Shown: in pieces, positions 43,012-52,500 of the stretch
Layout: the number at the start of each line of letters is the position of its first letter
How positions within the stretch are numbered: position 1 is the first letter of the stretch
Assembly: GCF_000024225.1 (NCBI RefSeq)
Contig: NC_013203.1
Span: 62,001-126,000 of the forward strand
Direction: 5' to 3'
DNA from: Lancefieldella parvula DSM 20469
GTDB lineage: Bacteria > Actinomycetota > Coriobacteriia > Coriobacteriales > Atopobiaceae
DNA length: 64,000 nt
The notes under the pieces: model-generated
Told to the model about the DNA's origin: nothing
Databases searched by the model: none
Seen by the model: the letters and a program-made list of their open reading frames with translations, nothing else
Made by a program: the position numbers and the translations under genes

Positions 43012-43860
43012 GTGGCAACAGCAGATCAGAATAAGGTTGACACTACCTTTGATAACGAGAATAACGGTGATGAAACCGTAGGTGCTGTTGGCGTTGTTGG
43101 GGATGGCTCCGCAAGTCAGACGCTTGATGGTAATGAGTCCGCTGCCAACGGTGCAGTCGGCGCAGACCGCACGATGACCGAAGAAGAGATGGTTGCTGAG
43201 GCAATTCGTCGCGGAGAAGAGACGGCAGAGGCAGAGATTGCTGCCGACGCAGAGCGTGCAGCTCAGGAGCGTGATTGCCTGCAGAATGAGCTAAATTCGG
43301 TCTCTGATCAGATTGAATCTGCGAAGCAGCAGGCAGCTGAGGCAAATGATCGCTTTCTTCGCCTGCAGGCTGATTGGGATAACTACCGTCGCCGTACTGC
43401 TCAGGAGCGCCTTGATGAACGCCAGCGCGCAACAGAGAAGCTGGTAGTTGATCTTCTCCCTGTTATTGATGACTTGGAGCGCGCAATTGAGCACGCAGAC
43501 AACTTGACTGACCCTGCAGCTAAGCAGTTTGTTGAGGGTGTTGACGCTATTTGCAAGAAACTTGTTGGCGTCTTGAATAAAGAGGGCGTTGAGGTAGTTA
43601 ATCCTGTTGGTGAGGCTTTTGATCCTCTTTCACACCAGGCAGTCAGTCAGATTGAGGACACCGAGGCGTATGATGAGACCGTCGCTCAGGTGTACCAAAA
43701 GGGCTATCGCATGGGCGGCAAGGATATTCGTACTGCAATGGTTGTTGTTACCCATGGTGGTCCAAAGCGTCCAGCAGAGGCAGAAGCCACAGACGGCGTA
43801 GCCGCAGACAACGCTGATGCTGCGGACAGTGCAGAAGCTACTGACGGTGCAGCTGAGTAA
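43012..43860 (+). CDS. grpE: Nucleotide exchange factor GrpE
   Basis: About 282 residues, longer than most GrpE because of a low-complexity, acidic N-terminal stretch of about 90 residues and an Ala/Asp/Glu tail. The core has the coiled coil (ESAKQQAAEANDRFLRLQAD) and the family signature WDNYRRRTAQE, LLPVIDDLERAI and YRMGGKDIRTAMVVV. GTG 43012 is best spaced from GGGAGGTG at 42998-43005; ATG 43006 and GTG 43003 lie too close to it. A hairpin (AGGCGG...CCGCCT, 42959-42987) lies in the gap after dnaK. Confidence 0.93.
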   Translation: MATADQNKVDTTFDNENNGDETVGAVGVVGDGSASQTLDGNESAANGAVGADRTMTEEEMVAEAIRRGEETAEAEIAADAERAAQERDCLQNELNSVSDQIESAKQQAAEANDRFLRLQADWDNYRRRTAQERLDERQRATEKLVVDLLPVIDDLERAIEHADNLTDPAAKQFVEGVDAICKKLVGVLNKEGVEVVNPVGEAFDPLSHQAVSQIEDTEAYDETVAQVYQKGYRMGGKDIRTAMVVVTHGGPKRPAEAEATDGVAADNADAADSAEATDGAAE

Positions 43861-43892
43861 GATAAAGTGTTTTAGAGAGGAGGCCGTGCTGA

Positions 43893-44825
43893 ATGGCAGG
43901 TAGTAAAACTTTTTATGACGTTCTTGGCGTGAAGCGCGACGCCTCGAAGTCTGATATTCAAAAAGCGTTTAGAAAACTTGCAGCTAAATACCACCCTGAC
44001 AGGGGCGGCGATGAAGCTAAGTTCAAAGAGATCTCAGAAGCGTATAACACGCTTTCTGATGATAAGAAACGTCAGGAGTATGACCAAATGCTCGCATTTG
44101 GTGGTATTCCTGGAGGTGGATTTGGTGGTCGCCAAGGCGGTTACACCTATACCACTAACGTAAACGGCGCCAACTTTGCCGATTTCTTTAGCGGGTTTGG
44201 CGGCGGTGCAGGCGCAGGAGCTGGCGGTTTTGACTTTGCCGACATTTTTGGTGGGCGAGTAAACCGTCCAGTTGCAGGTAGCGACCTGACTATGTCCGTA
44301 AATGTATCGTTTGACGAAGCGTTTAAGGGAACTTCTCGCAAGGCAACGTACCGTGTGCCTTCAACTGGTGAGGAGCAATCGCTCACTATCAAAGTGCCAG
44401 CTGGTGCTTACGACGGTATGAAGCTACGTTACAAGAAGAAAGGCGAGTACGGCGTTAATGGCGGCCCACGAGGCAACCTTGTGGTTACCATCAACGTTGC
44501 AGCTCATCCGGTCTTCTCGCGAGATGGTGCTGACGTGCGCATGAAGCTGCCAGTGAGCATCTACGAGGCGGCTTTGGGTACTTCGGTTGACGTGCCAACG
44601 CCTGATGGAACTACGGTGCGACTCAAGGTCCCCACAGGTACGCAGAGCGGAAAGACGTTTAGGTTCAAGAGCTTGGGTGCTCCTCGCGTAAAGAATCCTA
44701 CAACTCGAGGCGCGCTGTATGTTTCGGTGGACGTTAAGGTCCCAACAAAACTTTCCAAGAAGGAGCGAGACGCTCTTCAGGCGCTGCTTGATGCCGACGA
44801 GCGCAGCTACCGAGAGGAGCGGTAA
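43893..44825 (+). CDS. DnaJ-family co-chaperone without zinc fingers (CbpA type)
   Basis: A 310-residue J protein. The J domain (1-70) has [10 protein letters not shown] Gly/Phe-rich region follows (about 80-130, [18 protein letters not shown]), then two C-terminal beta domains with [17 protein letters not shown]. The four CxxCxGxG zinc repeats of DnaJ are absent, so this is the type II (CbpA-like) form. Its stop overlaps the start of hspR by one base (TAATG). Confidence 0.92.
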   Translation: MAGSKTFYDVLGVKRDASKSDIQKAFRKLAAKYHPDRGGDEAKFKEISEAYNTLSDDKKRQEYDQMLAFGGIPGGGFGGRQGGYTYTTNVNGANFADFFSGFGGGAGAGAGGFDFADIFGGRVNRPVAGSDLTMSVNVSFDEAFKGTSRKATYRVPSTGEEQSLTIKVPAGAYDGMKLRYKKKGEYGVNGGPRGNLVVTINVAAHPVFSRDGADVRMKLPVSIYEAALGTSVDVPTPDGTTVRLKVPTGTQSGKTFRFKSLGAPRVKNPTTRGALYVSVDVKVPTKLSKKERDALQALLDADERSYREER

Positions 44826-45298
44826 TGGCTCGAAAGAAGGACGACGGTCGTAATAAGCCGCTTTACATGATTAGTGTTGCGGCCGAGCTCACGGGCATGC
44901 ATCCGCAGACGCTTCGCGTGTATGAGCAGAAGGGCCTGATTAACCCCGGCCGTTCCAGGGGCAACACGCGCTTGTATTCTCGCGCAGACATCGACCGCCT
45001 CAATCTTGTCTCAAAGCTGACAGACGAGGGTATCAATCTTGCCGGCGTTGTACGTATTTTGGATATGCGTGAACGAGCTCTCGAGAAAGACGATCTTATT
45101 GATGAGTTGCGTGAACGCATCCGCGTGCTTGAGGATGAGCTCCACGAGTACCATATGCGCGAGCGCATCACCTCGCTTGTTCGTTACAGCGAGACAAATC
45201 CAGAGATGGTGATGCAGCGCCTGCTTGGTATGCCAAGCTCCGCTCCTTCTGACGCTAATGCTGCTGAAGATAATTCGGCAGAGTCAAAAGAATCGTAA
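44825..45298 (+). CDS. hspR: MerR-family heat-shock repressor HspR
   Basis: A 157-residue regulator with a MerR winged helix: MISVAAELTGMHPQTLRVYEQKGLINPGRSRGNTRLYS, with the Tyr-Glu pair and GNTRxYS typical of HspR. A coiled coil follows (ERALEKDDLIDELRERIRVLEDEL), then a polar tail. It is cotranslated with dnaJ and closes the operon, so it should repress its own promoter with DnaK as co-repressor, as known in Streptomyces. A terminator is at 45331. Confidence 0.93.
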   Translation: MARKKDDGRNKPLYMISVAAELTGMHPQTLRVYEQKGLINPGRSRGNTRLYSRADIDRLNLVSKLTDEGINLAGVVRILDMRERALEKDDLIDELRERIRVLEDELHEYHMRERITSLVRYSETNPEMVMQRLLGMPSSAPSDANAAEDNSAESKES

Positions 45299-45330
45299 GA
45301 TGACGAGGAAAATTGTTACTAGTAAGATGA

Positions 45331-45370
45331 CCAACTCTCCGTGAATAAACGTGGGGAGTTGGTTTTTTTA
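45331..45370 (+). terminator. Intrinsic terminator of the dnaK operon
   Basis: CCAACTCTCC (45331-45340) pairs with GGGGAGTTGG (45353-45362) and T7 follows. Confidence 0.92.
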
Positions 45371-45463
45371 TTGGTGTGTTTATCTAGACAGAATCCTTTT
45401 AGTCTCTTCTTGACCTAGTTGTAATACGTGAATACAATGATATAAATAGGTAAAGGAGGGGCT

Positions 45464-45805
45464 ATGGACAGTATTGTAACTGCTCGCGTTCCTGTTGAAG
45501 TAAAAAATCAGGTTTCTGAGGTTCTTGAATCGCTTGGGTCAAACACCACCAAACTGATTAATGCTGCTTTTGAATATGTGCTTGTAACAGGCAAGCTTCC
45601 TGATGCTCATGAAGGCGCTTCGTTGGAATCGTCTGCTAAGGGATCTTCTCGCCAATTGAGCGAGAAGGACAAAGAGCAGCTCTCGGCACTCTTTGGAAAG
45701 ATTTCAGTTCCTGCACCGGCGTCGTTTTGGAATGATTTGGGAGACAGCTCCTACAAAGAGGCAATTAGTGAGTGGAGGTCGAAAGACTATGAAGCTCTTG
45801 ATTGA
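45464..45805 (+). CDS. RelB/DinJ-like antitoxin
   Basis: A 113-residue protein. The first about 45 residues form a ribbon-helix-helix like RelB/DinJ (DSIVTARVPVEVKNQVSEVL, then TTKLINAAFEYV). The rest is a polar, flexible stretch ending in an aromatic/acidic segment (FWNDLGDSSYKEAISEWRSKDYEALD) that probably wraps the toxin. AAAGGAGGGG precedes ATG 45464. It overlaps the PIN gene by 17 bp, the normal layout of a type II toxin-antitoxin operon; it should autoregulate. Confidence 0.85.
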   Translation: MDSIVTARVPVEVKNQVSEVLESLGSNTTKLINAAFEYVLVTGKLPDAHEGASLESSAKGSSRQLSEKDKEQLSALFGKISVPAPASFWNDLGDSSYKEAISEWRSKDYEALD

Positions 45806-46235
45806 CGCTAACGTTTTGCTGGACGTCTTTTTGTGCAGAGAGCAGTTTGTTGCCGACGCTAAAAAACTTTTTATAATGAAGCAGTTTAAGGACGCTGAGC
45901 TGTGGATAGCAGCTCAGTCATACACAGATCTCTACTATGTTGGCGCTAAGGCTCATGGCTCTGATCGCATGCAAAAAATTCTAAAAGAGGTATTTCCGCT
46001 GCTTAACGTATGTTCTATTGATGGTGCAGACATTTCGTATGCGCTTGATGAGCAGTGGAAAGATTTTGAGGACTGTCTTATTTGGCGAGCGGCTAAAAAG
46101 ATAAAGGCAGACTATATCGTCACAAGAAATGTGGCAGATTTTACTCGCTCGGATATACCAGTGCTTACACCTGGTGAGTTTTTCTCGACAATGGAAGCTG
46201 AGCAAAATCTTGTCTATGAAGAGGTTGAATTTTAA
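45789..46235 (+). CDS. PIN-domain toxin (VapC-like ribonuclease)
   Basis: A 148-residue PIN domain. The acidic Mg2+ site is visible as LLIDANVLLDVF (first Asp), the Glu/Asp in WKDFEDCLIWRAA, and the fourth position in DYIVTRNVADFTRSDIPV. The start is ATG 45789 after GGAGGTCGAAAG, inside the antitoxin gene; the frame is open further upstream but that part is the antitoxin read in another frame. RelB-type antitoxins usually pair with RelE or YafQ; here the partner is a PIN ribonuclease. Confidence 0.88.
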   Translation: MKLLIDANVLLDVFLCREQFVADAKKLFIMKQFKDAELWIAAQSYTDLYYVGAKAHGSDRMQKILKEVFPLLNVCSIDGADISYALDEQWKDFEDCLIWRAAKKIKADYIVTRNVADFTRSDIPVLTPGEFFSTMEAEQNLVYEEVEF

Positions 46236-46327
46236 AAGCATTAAGACTTGGAATAGAGCTGCGAAAAAGCTCAGTATTTTGCTGCGAAAAAGTTCAGTAC
46301 AGTAAAATAAGAAAATCTGCTACAAAC

Positions 46328-46366
46328 ACACTTAGATATGTATTAAAAGTCGTGCTTGGGGGTATA
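46328..46366 (+). promoter_or_regulatory. clpB promoter, heat-shock type
   Basis: CACTTAGATATGTATTA matches the dnaK promoter almost base for base with one deletion. GTATTA (46340-46345) is 14 nt before GGGTAT (46360-46365). The partial inverted repeat CAC-CTTA / AAAAGTCGTG is weaker than at dnaK. Confidence 0.6.
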
Positions 46367-46427
46367 TAGAATCCGATGAAGATTCAGTCCCCGGCACGAT
46401 TTTTGTTTGGGGTAGGAGGGTGATTAT

Positions 46428-49010
46428 ATGAGACTAGATAAATGGGCTGTAACCGCCCAGGAAGCACTGCAGGCAGCTCTTGGTATTGCTGGCGACGCAG
46501 AGGCTTCTGAGGTTACACCAACGCACCTGCTCAAGGCGTTGTTGGACAGCAACGAGCGCAACCTGCGTTCTATTTTGGAGAAGATTGGCGCAGATCCTGA
46601 CAGCATTGCTACGCAGGTAGACCAGGCAATCTCCAAGGCTCCAAAGGTAAGTGGAGCACAGATTGGCATTGGCAACGACCTTCTCAAGGTTATTAACGAG
46701 GCCGAGAAGCTTGCCACCAAGCTGGGAGATTCTTACGTTACCTCTGAGCATTTGCTCACAGCGTTAGCAAACGATAACACTGACGCAGGTAGGATTCTTC
46801 GCGACGCCGGCATTACAGCCAAGCGTGTAGAAGAGGTGTACAACGATCTTCGCGGTGATGAGCGTGTAACCTCGCAGGATGCAAAGCCACAGTTTGAGGC
46901 GTTGGAGCAGTATGGTCGCAATGTGACCGATCTTGCTCGTCAGGGAAAGCTTGATCCAGTTATTGGCCGCGTCGAAGAAATTCGTCGCACCATTCAGGTT
47001 CTGAGCCGCCGCACCAAGAACAATCCTGTTCTCATTGGCGAGCCTGGTGTTGGTAAGACCGCAATCGTGGAAGGCCTGGCAGAACGCATTGTTTCTGGCG
47101 ACGTTCCAAGTACCCTGCGCGATAAAGAGCTTGTTGAGCTTGACATGTCTGCCCTGGTAGCGGGTGCAAAGTACCGTGGTGAGTTTGAGGACCGCCTGAA
47201 GAGCGTGGTAAAAGAGGTGGCCAAGTCTAACGGCCAGATTATTCTCTTCATTGACGAGCTCCACACCATCGTAGGCGCTGGTGCTTCCGAGGGCTCCATG
47301 GACGCTGGCAACATCTTGAAGCCAGCACTTGCCCGTGGAGAGCTCCGTGCAATTGGTGCCACTACGCTGGATGAATACCGCAAGTACATCGAGAAGGACG
47401 CTGCTCTTGCACGTCGTTTCCAGACCGTACTTGTCTCTGAGCCTACTGTTGAAGATACCATTTCTATCTTGCGTGGCCTTAAGGAGAAGTACGAGCAGCA
47501 CCACCGCGTCCGTATTACGGACTCCGCTTTGGTTGCAGCAGCAGACCTTTCTAACCGCTACATTTCTGACCGATTCTTGCCAGATAAGGCGATTGACTTG
47601 GTAGATGAGGCAGCGTCAAGACTTCGCATGGAGCTTGATTCTATGCCAGCAGAGATTGATGCGGTTGATCGTCAGCTTACTCAGATGCAGATTGAGGAGC
47701 AGGCTCTGATGAAGGAGGAGGACGCTGCTTCCAAGGAGCGCCTGGAGAACCTTCGCGCAGAGATTGCTACGACGCAGGAGAAGCTGGATGGCATGAAGGC
47801 CAACTGGCAGAACGAGCGCGGCGCAATTGACCTGGTACAGGACTTGAAATCCCAGATTGAGGAAGCAAAGACGCAGATGGAGCGTGTGACTCGCGAGGGT
47901 AATTTAGCGCAGGCATCTGAGCTTCGTTACAGCACTATTCCAGAGCTTGAACGTAAATACGATGAGGCAGAAAAGGCCCTTCTCGCCAAGCAGGAAGACG
48001 GCGGAATCCTCAAGGAAGAGGTCACCACGGACGAGATTGCCGAGGTAGTTTCTTCGTGGACCGGCGTGCCTGTGTCCAAGATGATGCAGGGCGAGATGGA
48101 CAAGCTCAAGAACCTTGAGGACCAGCTTCACCTGCGCGTTATTGGTCAGGACGATGCTGTTTCCGCAGTTGCTGCAGCGGTCCGTCGTTCTCGCGCGGGT
48201 CTGGCAGATCCAAACAAGCCTCTGGGCAGCTTCTTCTTCCTGGGCCCAACCGGTGTGGGCAAGACCGAGCTGGCAAAGGCGCTGGCAGAGCTGCTGTTTG
48301 ACGACGAGCGCTCGCTGATCCGCATTGATATGTCTGAGTACATGGAGAAGTTCTCGGTCCAGCGACTCATTGGCGCACCTCCAGGATACGTGGGTTATGA
48401 CGAGGGTGGCCAGCTCACCGAGGCAGTTCGTAGGCATCCATACTCCGTCATCTTGCTGGACGAGATGGAGAAGGCCCATCCTGATGTCTTCAACATCTTG
48501 CTGCAGGTACTGGACGATGGTCGACTAACGGACGGTCAAGGTAGGGTAGTCAGCTTCAAGAACACCATCATTATCATGACCAGTAATGTTGGTTCGCAGT
48601 TCATTGCCGGTGCTGGCGAAGAGGGTCTTACTGAAGAGTCCAGAAAGCAAGTTATGGAGGCGCTACGTAGCTCCTTCCGCCCTGAGTTCTTGAACCGTAT
48701 CGACGACGTGGTTGTCTTCCAGCCTTTGGGTCTTGAAGATATTGAGCGCATCGTTGATATTCAGCTCAAGGATGTTCGTAGTAGACTTGCTAACGAGCGC
48801 ATGACGCTGGAGCTTTCTGAGGCTGCAAAGCAGTCACTGGCTCTTGATGGTCTGGATCCTGTTTATGGTGCTCGTCCTTTGAAGCGACTGATTCAGCGTC
48901 GCGTTGTTGACCAGGTAGCAAACTTGATTATTGCAGGTGAGCTGTCTGAGGGCGATACTGTTCTGATTGATACTGACGAGAACGGCAATTTGGTTGCTCG
49001 TAAGAAGTAA
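46428..49010 (+). CDS. clpB: Disaggregase ClpB
   Basis: An 860-residue Hsp100. Clp N-domain repeats (1-150); AAA1 with Walker [16 protein letters not shown] and Walker B LFIDELH; the coiled-coil M domain (about 400-520, rich in Glu/Lys); AAA2 with [14 protein letters not shown] and [16 protein letters not shown]. It lacks the IGL/F ClpP loop, so it refolds rather than feeds a protease. It works with DnaK, encoded 5 kb upstream, and shares its promoter pattern. The start ATG 46428 follows GTAGGAGGGTG. Confidence 0.97.
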   Translation: MRLDKWAVTAQEALQAALGIAGDAEASEVTPTHLLKALLDSNERNLRSILEKIGADPDSIATQVDQAISKAPKVSGAQIGIGNDLLKVINEAEKLATKLGDSYVTSEHLLTALANDNTDAGRILRDAGITAKRVEEVYNDLRGDERVTSQDAKPQFEALEQYGRNVTDLARQGKLDPVIGRVEEIRRTIQVLSRRTKNNPVLIGEPGVGKTAIVEGLAERIVSGDVPSTLRDKELVELDMSALVAGAKYRGEFEDRLKSVVKEVAKSNGQIILFIDELHTIVGAGASEGSMDAGNILKPALARGELRAIGATTLDEYRKYIEKDAALARRFQTVLVSEPTVEDTISILRGLKEKYEQHHRVRITDSALVAAADLSNRYISDRFLPDKAIDLVDEAASRLRMELDSMPAEIDAVDRQLTQMQIEEQALMKEEDAASKERLENLRAEIATTQEKLDGMKANWQNERGAIDLVQDLKSQIEEAKTQMERVTREGNLAQASELRYSTIPELERKYDEAEKALLAKQEDGGILKEEVTTDEIAEVVSSWTGVPVSKMMQGEMDKLKNLEDQLHLRVIGQDDAVSAVAAAVRRSRAGLADPNKPLGSFFFLGPTGVGKTELAKALAELLFDDERSLIRIDMSEYMEKFSVQRLIGAPPGYVGYDEGGQLTEAVRRHPYSVILLDEMEKAHPDVFNILLQVLDDGRLTDGQGRVVSFKNTIIIMTSNVGSQFIAGAGEEGLTEESRKQVMEALRSSFRPEFLNRIDDVVVFQPLGLEDIERIVDIQLKDVRSRLANERMTLELSEAAKQSLALDGLDPVYGARPLKRLIQRRVVDQVANLIIAGELSEGDTVLIDTDENGNLVARKK

Positions 49011-49262
49011 GTGAGAATAGGCGTGGATAAGAAACCTACTGCAACGGTAACATCAACTGGTGCTGTGTCAAAAGATACAGCACCAGAAAATGATGTGAGT
49101 CTGAAGAAAGCACCAAAGTCTAAGAACGCTGACTTGAAGAAAAAGCAGGAGGTAGACCCGGAGTTTGCTCGTGCCCAGAATGAAGATGATGATGGATATG
49201 ATCCATATTCTGACCGTCGACCTGTGAGTGAGCCACTTTTTGAGAGAGATCCGTGGAGTTAA
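49011..49262 (+). CDS. Small charged hypothetical protein
   Basis: About 79-83 residues, directly after the clpB stop (GTG 49011, or GTG 49023). It is rich in Lys, Asp, Glu and Pro, with DEDDDGYDPYSDR-like acidic and aromatic residues near the end (NEDDDGYDPYSDRRPVSEP). No membrane segment or known domain. The lack of a gap after clpB suggests translational coupling. A terminator follows at 49337. The codon pattern looks real, but function is unknown. Confidence 0.55.
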   Translation: MRIGVDKKPTATVTSTGAVSKDTAPENDVSLKKAPKSKNADLKKKQEVDPEFARAQNEDDDGYDPYSDRRPVSEPLFERDPWS

Positions 49263-49336
49263 GTGTAGGTCTTTGATACATAACAGTGTCGGGTGTTGTT
49301 TTTGTAACACATGTATGTGTCTTAACTAAATTAAAA

Positions 49337-49369
49337 AACCGCTGATGCAAATGCATCAGCGGATTTTTT
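49337..49369. terminator. Bidirectional-looking terminator after the clpB unit
   Basis: CCGCTGATGCA pairs perfectly with TGCATCAGCGG around AA, with A6 before and T6 after. The remaining gap to the next gene (49370-49582) is AT-rich with a local repeat of ACGGTA/ACCGGTAT near 49450. Confidence 0.88.
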
Positions 49370-49582
49370 GTATCTATTTACTTTATGAGTGTCCTTGTAG
49401 CCCGTTTTGAAGTATGTGTTTAGGTTGATGAAGCACATAATTTAGGCGTAGACGGTATTTTTTGACCGTTCACCGGTATCTTTTTGAAAAGTTGCGTTGG
49501 GCGTAATGAACGTTGTCATTTCCCTTTATGATTTGAGCAAAGTGTATATGTGTGTAGGTTAGCCACAATCTTTGGGGGAGAC

Positions 49583-52500
49583 ATGACAAGTCGTTTGCGC
49601 AAAGTATCTGCAATATGTGCGGCATTAGCTTTTGTGTTAGGTGTGTTTTATATAGCTCAACCCACGTATGCAGAAGAGCAACCTGCTGAGGTGAGGTCTC
49701 AATCAACAACGCAAATGAATTCTGCGCCTGAAAATGTTAACGTTAACATTATTAATGACACCACGAATCGTGTGCAGAACTTCAATTCAAACTGGAAGTT
49801 CAAACTTGGTGATGCATCAGGTGCAGAAAACACAACGTACGATGACTCTTCTTGGGAATCAGTTAATCTTCCTCACGACTACAGCATAGATCAGCCCTAT
49901 TCTCAGTCCGGAGAGGCAGAAAGCGCCTATAAACCTGGTGGAGAGGGTTGGTATAGAAAGACTTTTGAAGTTGCTTCCAATCTTCAAGGAAAGCGTTTTC
50001 GTTTAGATTTTGATGGCGTCTACATGGATTCAACTGTGTGGGTCAATGGCCATATGTTGGGTACTCATCCGTATGGTTACACGCCGTTTGCTTTTGATAT
50101 CACGCCATACATTAAACCTGGCGAGCAAAACGTCATTACCGTTCGTGTAAACGCACAAACACCAAGTAGTCGTTGGTATTCGGGCGCTGGTATTGGCCGT
50201 GACGTTGATCTTGTGGTGACAAATCCTGTTCATGTTTCAAAAGATGGTGTAAAAGCAACTGCTCCAAATCTTGCATCTGAGGTTGGCGGAAGCGTTACCA
50301 CTCAATTGACCACTTCAGTAACAAATTCATCTGATTCACCTGTAAATGTACAGGTAGTACAGACTGTCTTTGCTCGCGGAACTTCTCCCCAGCAGGCTAT
50401 TGCATCCGTTACCACAGAGCGTAGTATCAATGCAAACACAACTGATACGTTTAACGCTTCTGCGATTACTTCATCTTCACCAGCGCTTTGGGATATTGAT
50501 AACCCCAATCTCTATACCGTACGCACTGAAGTAAAGGTAGACGGAAACGTTGTTGATACCTATGACACAACCTTTGGATATCGTTATTTTAGCTTTGATG
50601 CCGAGAAGGGCTTCTTACTGAACGGTATGCCTGTCAAGATAAAAGGTGTTTGTATGCACCATGACCAGGGCGCACTTGGCTCTGTATCTACTGCCGATGC
50701 AGTTAGGAGACAGGTACAGATTCTTAAGAATATGGGCGCCAATGCCATTCGTACTTCTCATAACACACCCTCTCGCGAGCTTATTGAGGCATGTAACGAG
50801 CAAGGTGTCTTATTAGACTATGAGTTCTTTGACGGTTGGACTGCCGCAAAGAACGGTAATAGCAAGGATTACGCAAGGTTTTTCTCAACGGTGATGGGGG
50901 AATCTGAGCTTATTGGTGGCGACGCAAACAAGACGTGGGCACAGTTTGATATTGAGGCCAGTGTTGCACGTGATTACAATGCGCCATCCATTGTGATGTG
51001 GTCGCTTGGTAATGAGATGACTGAGGGTACCTATGGTATTTATGGTTTAGCTCAGGTCCAAAATAGTCTAATTGCCTGGACACAGGCTGTTGATCCAACT
51101 CGCCCTGTTACTACAGGAGATAACCGACTTAAGCGTGGATCAAATGAGCTAAATCCTCAGGGAATTTCTGATGCTGGCGGTATTGTTGGCATGAACTACG
51201 CTGGTGGTTCTACGTACGATAGTATTCACAGCCAACATCCAGATTGGAAACTTATTGGCTCTGAAACAGCTTCGTCAATTAATAGTCGTGGTATTTACAG
51301 TACTCATAGTAGAGACAACTCTTCTCAGCAGCTTACTGCATACGATTATTCTCGTGTTAATTGGGGTCATTATGCTTCCCAAGCATGGTATGACGTACTG
51401 ACACGTGATTTTGTTGCTGGAGAATTTGTTTGGACTGGCTTTGATTATCTGGGTGAGCCAACTCCTTGGAACGGAGTTGATCCTGGCGCAAAAGGTAGAT
51501 GGCCATCTCCAAAGAATTCTTATTTTGGCATCATTGATACTGCTGGTTTGCCAAAAGATTCGTATTATTTCTATCAGAGCCAGTGGAATGATGCTGTTCA
51601 CACATTGCACTTACTTCCTGCATGGAATGGTGATGCTGTAAAGAAAAACCGTGATGGCACTGTTGACATATCGGTTTATACCGATGCTCACGCTGTCAGG
51701 CTTTATTTCACTCCTGCTGGCTCAACAGAGAAGCAAGATTTAGGTCTCAAGACATTTACAACAAAAACAACACCAACTAATGGTTTTACGTATCAGATTT
51801 ATGAAGGGGCCGATAAGAGTACTGACGAGTTCAGAAATCTATATCTGACCTGGCAAGTTCCGTATGCTGACGGCACTATCACCGCCGAAGCATACGATGA
51901 AGCAGGCAATGTTATTGATACTTCGAGCTGGGATGGCCGTCAGAGTCTAACTACCGCAGGTCAACCAAAGAAACTTTCAGTATCAGCAAACCGCTCTTCT
52001 ATGAGCGCAAACGGTACCGATTTGACATATTTGACCGTAGATGTTGTTGACGAGAATGGCAATCGTGTTCCAAACGCTAACAATAAGGTAACGTTTGATG
52101 TTTTTGGATCTGGCAAATTAGCAGGAATTGATAACGGCAGCGCGCCCGATCATCAGTCATATCGCGACGCTAACCGAGACGCGTTCTCGGGACAGGTTGT
52201 GGGAATTGTTCAGGCGGGAACAAAAGCGGGTGAGGTTACCGTACGTGTTTCTGCTGACGGCTTAGAGCCAACAGAGGTTACCATTCCAGTTACTCCTGCA
52301 AATACAAGCGATGATACTCCTCAGAAGACAGTTGGAAGTCTGTTCTATTCTCGTTATTACTACGTTAAAACAGGCTCTTCACTGACATTACCTAAAACAA
52401 TTCAGGCTCGATATACTGACGGAACAGCTTCGGATGAGCCTGTTGTTTGGGATTTATATGATGCCGAGAAACTCAACTCTGCAGGTACCTTTACTGTTTC

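Noticed and set aside
43043-43432. Minus-strand ORF in grpE.
   Set aside because: Mirror of the low-complexity acidic N-terminus of GrpE.
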